A stretch of 64,000 nt of DNA from Microdochium bolleyi. Taxonomy: Eukaryota > Ascomycota > Sordariomycetes > Xylariales > Microdochiaceae. Position 1 is the first letter of the stretch. Each line of letters begins with the position of its first letter. Shown piece by piece: positions 60,552 through 64,000 of this stretch. The stretch is taken from assembly GCA_001566295.1 (NCBI GenBank), contig KQ964249.1, forward strand, positions 1,922,001 through 1,986,000. Reading direction: 5' to 3'. A program made the position numbers and the translations under genes. The notes under the pieces were generated by a model, which saw only the letters and a program-made list of their open reading frames with translations, made no database searches and was not told the DNA's origin.

Positions 60552-61617
60552 ATGGAGCGTCTTCACCACAGTAAGTCCCACGCAGCTCATACATCACGGT
60601 CTCGCCAGGTCTTGAGTCTGTCGCTAACGCCAGCCTGTCAGTCAACCCGTTCGCCAAGCGTGACGATCACAGCAAGAACACCATCGTCACCTTCAAGGTG
60701 CTCTCAGTCGTCACATGGTTGCTCTCGGTGGTCGTCTCCTTCCAGTATGCAGTCAACGATCCCCACGATGGGCCCTACCTCCGACGGTCCATCTGGAGAC
60801 AGAATGACCTTTACCTCACGGCCTTCCGGATGAACCACATCATAGCGTCCATCTACTGGTAAGTCTCCCGGTGTACATGTCATCCCCGTAAGCCGACGAG
60901 CGGGATGCTAACGGCCACCGCAGGCTTGTTCTATTCATCCTCCAGGCCATCTACATCTCCCACCTCTTCTCCAACACCGCTAGCCGCGTCAATGAGGCCT
61001 GCTCAGTCGGCAGCCACTTCATCGTCAACAACCTGCTCCACTTCGCCTGGGTCATGCTGTTCGTGCGCTCCTTCTTCGGCCTCTCTGAGCTCATTCTGAT
61101 TCTCAACTTCATCAACCTGACTTCGCTGTACTTCCGCCACCCCGGGTATGCTCGCTTCATCCACACCCCGGTGGTTTCAGGCCCCCTGGCGTGGACTTTC
61201 GTCTCCATCTACTGGAACGGTGCCATCATGGTTCACCACCCCGAGGGTCTTGTTGCCCGCATCTTTGGCAACATTTTCATCTGGTCGATCCTAGCTTACG
61301 GTCTCTTCTTCATCGTGGTCTACAAGGTTCGTATTGAAACAACAAGCACAAGCTGTATGAGGTGCGCGCGCTTTTGCTGACAGACCAAATAGGACTACAC
61401 CATGGGTTTCAACCTCAGCGTCTTGTCCGCTGCGATCGGTGTCGCCCAGTTCTTCCGCCAGATCATTGCGTTCCAGTGGATCTTTGCATTCACCATCATG
61501 GCTGTTCTCTTCGTTGCGACCGTGGTGATCGCCATCCCCGCCGCCACCGGAAGAGGCAGCACCGCACCTGGTGCCCAGACTGATGCTGAGCGGGCTCCTC
61601 TGCTGGCTGATAACTAA
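60552..61617 (+). CDS. Multi-pass membrane protein, DUF1774-type
   Basis: Fungal integral membrane protein of unknown function. Four exons (60552-60570, 60642-60858, 60924-61326, 61393-61617) give 287 residues beginning MERLHHINPFAKRDDHSKN. About seven or eight hydrophobic segments are visible, among them VLSVVTWLLSVVVSFQYAV, IIASIYWLVLFILQAIYI, IFGNIFIWSILAYGLFFIVV and IFAFTIMAVLFVATVVIAI. A hydrophilic tail ends RAPLLADN, with an acidic-dileucine-like ERAPLL that could act in endosomal or vacuolar sorting. The 19-nt first exon is placed by the GTAAGT donor and frame closure. The third intron uses an unusual GTTCGT donor. The DUF1774 assignment is from remembered family features; no enzymatic motif is seen. 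Confidence 0.8.
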
Positions 61618-61728
61618 AGTCGGCTCGCTTTCGGAACCGCATGTCCTACGGTCTTTTTTTTGAGGTGCCCGCGTACAGAAAGAGTTGATTTGGCCTCTGA
61701 CCGAACCCTGTGGGGAATGTGGATTGTG

Positions 61729-61740
61729 TACCCTAGGGTA
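61729..61740. repeat. 12-bp perfect palindrome TACCCTAGGGTA
   Basis: A perfect palindrome in non-coding DNA, 112-123 bases after the stop of the DUF1774-type gene. A related inverted repeat lies at 61951-61974. Confidence 0.85.
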
Positions 61741-61950
61741 AAAACTCCCAAGAGGTCGAGATGAGCATCGTCGTGAAAATTCCCCTCCAAGCATCTTAGT
61801 GTCATTCGAGTAGCATTTTGTCTCGGGGGCATGGAGCTTGTGTTTTGGCAACGCCATTTGAGGCTGGCGAACCTCGAAAGAAAAGTTATTGTTCTAAGAC
61901 CTGAAAGTTCAATTAATGTTGCGTTTAGTCCTATGGTGCGTGAACACTAC

Positions 61951-61974
61951 TACTTACCCTAAGGTAAGGTAAGT
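61951..61974. repeat. Inverted repeat ACTTACC / GGTAAGT
   Basis: TACTTACC and GGTAAGT form arms around a short centre containing CTAAGGTAA. The element lies about 215-235 bases before the phosphopantetheinyl transferase start and resembles the palindrome at 61729. Confidence 0.7.
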
Positions 61975-62186
61975 TATCGTGATAGAAGCAAAACTCGTGA
62001 ATGATGCTGGTCCGCACCTGCCATGTTAGCGCTCTTGGTGCTCCTTCCCTAGCGCTGTGGGGACGCGCACCTTCCCGCTTTCCAGGCCAGCATGAACTCT
62101 ACAACTTCCTCCAACATCCACTCGTCTACACAAAGTGCTCGTGTCATTCTGCATTTTCCAGCTTTTCTTTATTGAAACCTGTCGCG

Positions 62187-62784
62187 ATGCTACCCTTATC
62201 TATAGGCAATGACATCTGCCACATACCAAGAATCATCAAAATCTTGCGCGCTCAACACGGCTCTAGATTCGTTCACCGGATCCTCACAAAGCAGGAAACA
62301 TTGCAACCAAGAGCACAGAGCGTCCTACAATGCATCCTCGCTGCGGAAACAAAGTCCACCCAGACTGGGCCCGATGCGCCAGGCCGCAAAGATGAGCTGC
62401 GCAAGGCAGCCGAGTACATAGCTGGGAGGTACGACCTCCGCCAACACTTGATAAAAGCTGCCTCGCTCAAGACAACAGGGTCCATGCTAAAACTCACCAA
62501 CCCGCAGGTTTGCAGCCAAAGAGGCTGCCATTAAAGCCCACCCACAGCACAACCTTACTTATCACCAGATTGAGATCCAACGACTAAAGATGCCAACCAA
62601 GGCCTCGCCAGCGCCGGATGAACCCAGCGGCCAGACAATGGATGATCCAAGATCAAGTGGCCCACCGGTAGCGAAGATCAGTCCTGGCAACGGACAGGAT
62701 CCATCCTTCGCCTCGGTCAGCATAAGTCATGACGGCGAATACGCAATGGCTGTATGTCTCAGCTCGGCTTCTTCCTCAACATGA
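62187..62784 (+). CDS. Holo-acyl-carrier-protein synthase, mitochondrial PPT2-like
   Basis: 4'-phosphopantetheinyl transferase of the AcpS type, which arms acyl carrier proteins, most likely the mitochondrial ACP. Two exons (62187-62428, 62508-62784) give 172 residues. The N-terminal motif LSIGNDICHIPRI carries the magnesium-binding Asp, and FTGSS-like spacing leads to the second motif AGRFAAKEAAIKA, completed across the phase-2 intron. An insert rich in Pro, Ser and Gly separates these from the closing strands VSISHDGEYAMAVCL. The chosen start gives a direct family match. An upstream in-frame ATG at 62001 would add a 62-residue Leu/Ser/Arg-containing extension that could serve as a mitochondrial presequence, so the true start is uncertain. 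Confidence 0.85.
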
Positions 62785-63469
62785 CAAATGAAGGGACAAA
62801 TCGCTGGGAAGAAGTGGCTGTTTGCCAGAATGGGCGTGCATCTACCCGGTCTCACGACATGGTTGACGCCACGGACTCTTCTTGAACACCACAAGTCTAT
62901 CTTTTCAACTGACACTAGGGAGACAAGACTCTACGTCTGAAGTCCTTATCGAGGCCAACGAAGAAGCGCACACATGCAAACGACTTGAGACTCGCCAGCA
63001 GGGCGCGATAGCCTTGTGACCACCGTACCCTCAGGGACTGCGTTCCCTGGCCTCCTCCCCGAGCCATCATTCAATCACTGAAGTGTCACGAACTTCTATC
63101 ACAGCCAGTTCAGACAGAAACATCTACATTTAACCTCCATCTTCTTACTACGGCACAACCGTCCTTGGAGCAGACACATATCAGTTGTCGGATACTTACG
63201 CCGCCAGGCAATAATATCACCGTGTAGTTCCCAATGCACTGGACACGAGTCTGTTCCTTCCAAAGATACGGGTACTTTTTCCTTTGATTTGGTATATGAT
63301 TAGCTGAAGCAGCAAATATGTAGCGTTGCCGACCTGGAATGTGGCTGCACGGACGAGCAGGCAAGAACTCGATATCACAAGCGCGTGGTGGATATATATG
63401 GTCGTAAGGACTTGATTCACTCCAGGGTACTAGCATTACCAACTTCTCAACATCGAGTCGGTCTTCAAA
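62785..63469. other. Intergenic before tRNA
   Basis: A 685-base interval with the 3' UTR of the transferase and the flank of the tRNA. No other gene seen. Confidence 0.6.
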
Positions 63470-63557
63470 GACTGCTTGGCGCAATGGTAGCGCGTCGACC
63501 TCCTACTCCTCGGAGTAAGTTAGTCGAAGGTTGCGGGTTCGAGTCCCGTGGTGGTCG
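63470..63557 (+). tRNA. tRNA-Arg(CCU) with a 16-nt intron
   Basis: All four arms fold. Acceptor GACTGCT (63470-63476) pairs with GGTGGTC (63550-63556) using several G-U pairs. The D arm is GCGC/GCGC (63479-63482 with 63490-63493). The anticodon stem is TCGAC (63495-63499) with GTCGA (63523-63527). The T arm is GCGGG/CCCGT around TTCGAGT. The anticodon loop reads CTCCTAA once a 16-nt intron (63506-63521) after position 37 is removed, giving anticodon CCU, which decodes AGG as Arg. The mature length is 72 nt with discriminator G. A-box (GGCGCAATGG) and B-box (GGTTCGAGTCC) promoters are internal. A T-run at 63563-63567 should terminate Pol III. Confidence 0.93.
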
Positions 63558-63875
63558 TCAAGTTTTTGTCATTTTGGTGCTCTGTGTTTGCTCTTGCGCC
63601 ATATGTTTGGGTCCGAATCATTTACTTTTGCCATTCCTTTGCACACCAGCTTCGAAATGTCCAGAAAAGGTGGGCGCGGAACGCCTGTCGGCTGTGTTGA
63701 AGAGTGCAGCAGGCTGCCGTCGGTCTGGCGTTTGCTTGTGGATTCGAAGAGCTCCCACGTCGCGCGTCGACGCGTTAAGCGTTTTCTTTGATCCTGCCAC
63801 TTCGACAACTCGCCCACCACTCATGCCTTGACCGGTCGAACCCCGTTGCCTGCCCCTCGACGCAGCTCGCATACG
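63558..63875. other. Intergenic after tRNA
   Basis: About 318 bases containing the tRNA terminator, the promoter and the C-rich leader (63790-63870) of the gene that begins at 63876. Nothing else recognised. Confidence 0.6.
63563..63567 (+). terminator. Pol III T-tract terminator of tRNA-Arg
   Basis: A run of five T lies a few bases after the mature 3' end of the tRNA, the usual Pol III stop signal. Confidence 0.75.
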
Positions 63876-64000
63876 ATGTCCGAGAGCAATGAAGCCAGCT
63901 CTCGCAGAGGGACGCCCGCTGTGAGCCCAGTGCCACCGAGTGGGATTCCACAAAAGCGGGCGTTCAACGAAGACGATCATGCGCCGCCAGTGTCGTCACC
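63876..64000 (+). CDS. Unidentified protein, 5' end only
   Basis: An ATG at 63876 after a C-rich leader opens a frame that stays open to the window edge (41 complete codons). The visible N-terminus is polar and disordered (MSESNEASSRRGTPAVSPVP), followed by IPQKRAFNEDDHAPPVSS. Ser/Pro/Arg richness of this kind is common at the N-termini of fungal nuclear proteins. No domain lies in the visible part, so I assign no function. The opposite-strand frame here is its shadow. Confidence 0.55.
   Translation, partial: MSESNEASSRRGTPAVSPVPPSGIPQKRAFNEDDHAPPVSS

Larger units (their letters stand above)
61618..62186. other. Intergenic with palindromic elements
   Basis: A 569-base interval holding the 3' UTR of the membrane-protein gene and the promoter of the phosphopantetheinyl transferase. 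It contains two TACCCTA-type inverted repeats (61729-61740 and 61951-61974). An in-frame upstream ATG at 62001 could extend the following protein by 62 residues. Confidence 0.6.

Overview
The window is nuclear DNA of a filamentous ascomycete (Pezizomycotina, most likely a Sordariomycete). The evidence is many short spliceosomal introns with GTRNGT donors and CTRAC-like branch sites, a cellulose-attacking AA9 LPMO, an SREA/URBS1-type iron GATA factor with the fungal Cys-rich motif, a cytoplasmic dynein heavy chain of nudA/ro-1 type, and an intron-containing tRNA-Arg(CCU). I find seventeen protein-coding genes (two cut by the window edges) and one tRNA. I see no transposon, CRISPR array, secondary-metabolite cluster or RIP-degenerate repeat. 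Gene models were spliced by eye from frame continuity, splice consensus and family conservation; where exon positions are given, the phases sum to an intact frame.

Layout. 1-1330 (-): TM9SF/EMP70 protein, cut at its C-terminus. 4952-7723 (+): Hal4/Sat4-type kinase. 8512-9298 (+): mitochondrial Hsp10. 12205-13598 (+): AA9 LPMO. 16204-18484 (+): Gln-rich protein with a FAR1-type DNA-binding domain. 20112-33311 (+): dynein heavy chain. 36189-38012 (+): SREA-type iron regulator. A compact minus-strand block follows: TVP15-like Golgi protein (39027-39995), PP2A catalytic subunit (40575-42121) and exocyst EXO84 (43108-45308). TOM20 (45994-46763, +) is divergent from EXO84. Then come TYW1 (47266-49654, -), a RAD5/HLTF-like ATPase (50280-53288, -) and cysteine dioxygenase (55045-55790, -). 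After a 4.8-kb interval with no convincing gene come a DUF1774-type membrane protein (60552-61617, +), a phosphopantetheinyl transferase (62187-62784, +), tRNA-Arg(CCU) (63470-63557, +) and the 5' end of an unidentified gene (63876 onward).

Most genes are housekeeping: vesicle traffic and motors (TM9SF, TVP15, EXO84, dynein), mitochondria (Hsp10, TOM20, acyl-carrier-protein activation), tRNA modification, DNA-damage tolerance, sulfur amino-acid catabolism and phosphatase signalling. The accessory or regulatory genes are the LPMO, the iron regulator and the FAR1-type factor. Nothing indicates that neighbours form one pathway.

I found no clear previously undescribed multi-gene system. The points most worth a second look are the Cys-rich C-terminal extension of the LPMO, the polyQ/(AQ)n FAR1-type regulator, a strong G-quadruplex motif abutting a GATA site upstream of the iron regulator, a 72-nt stop-free intron in EXO84, a 3-nt first coding exon in hsp10, and a possible small two-exon gene around 57.0-57.2 kb.
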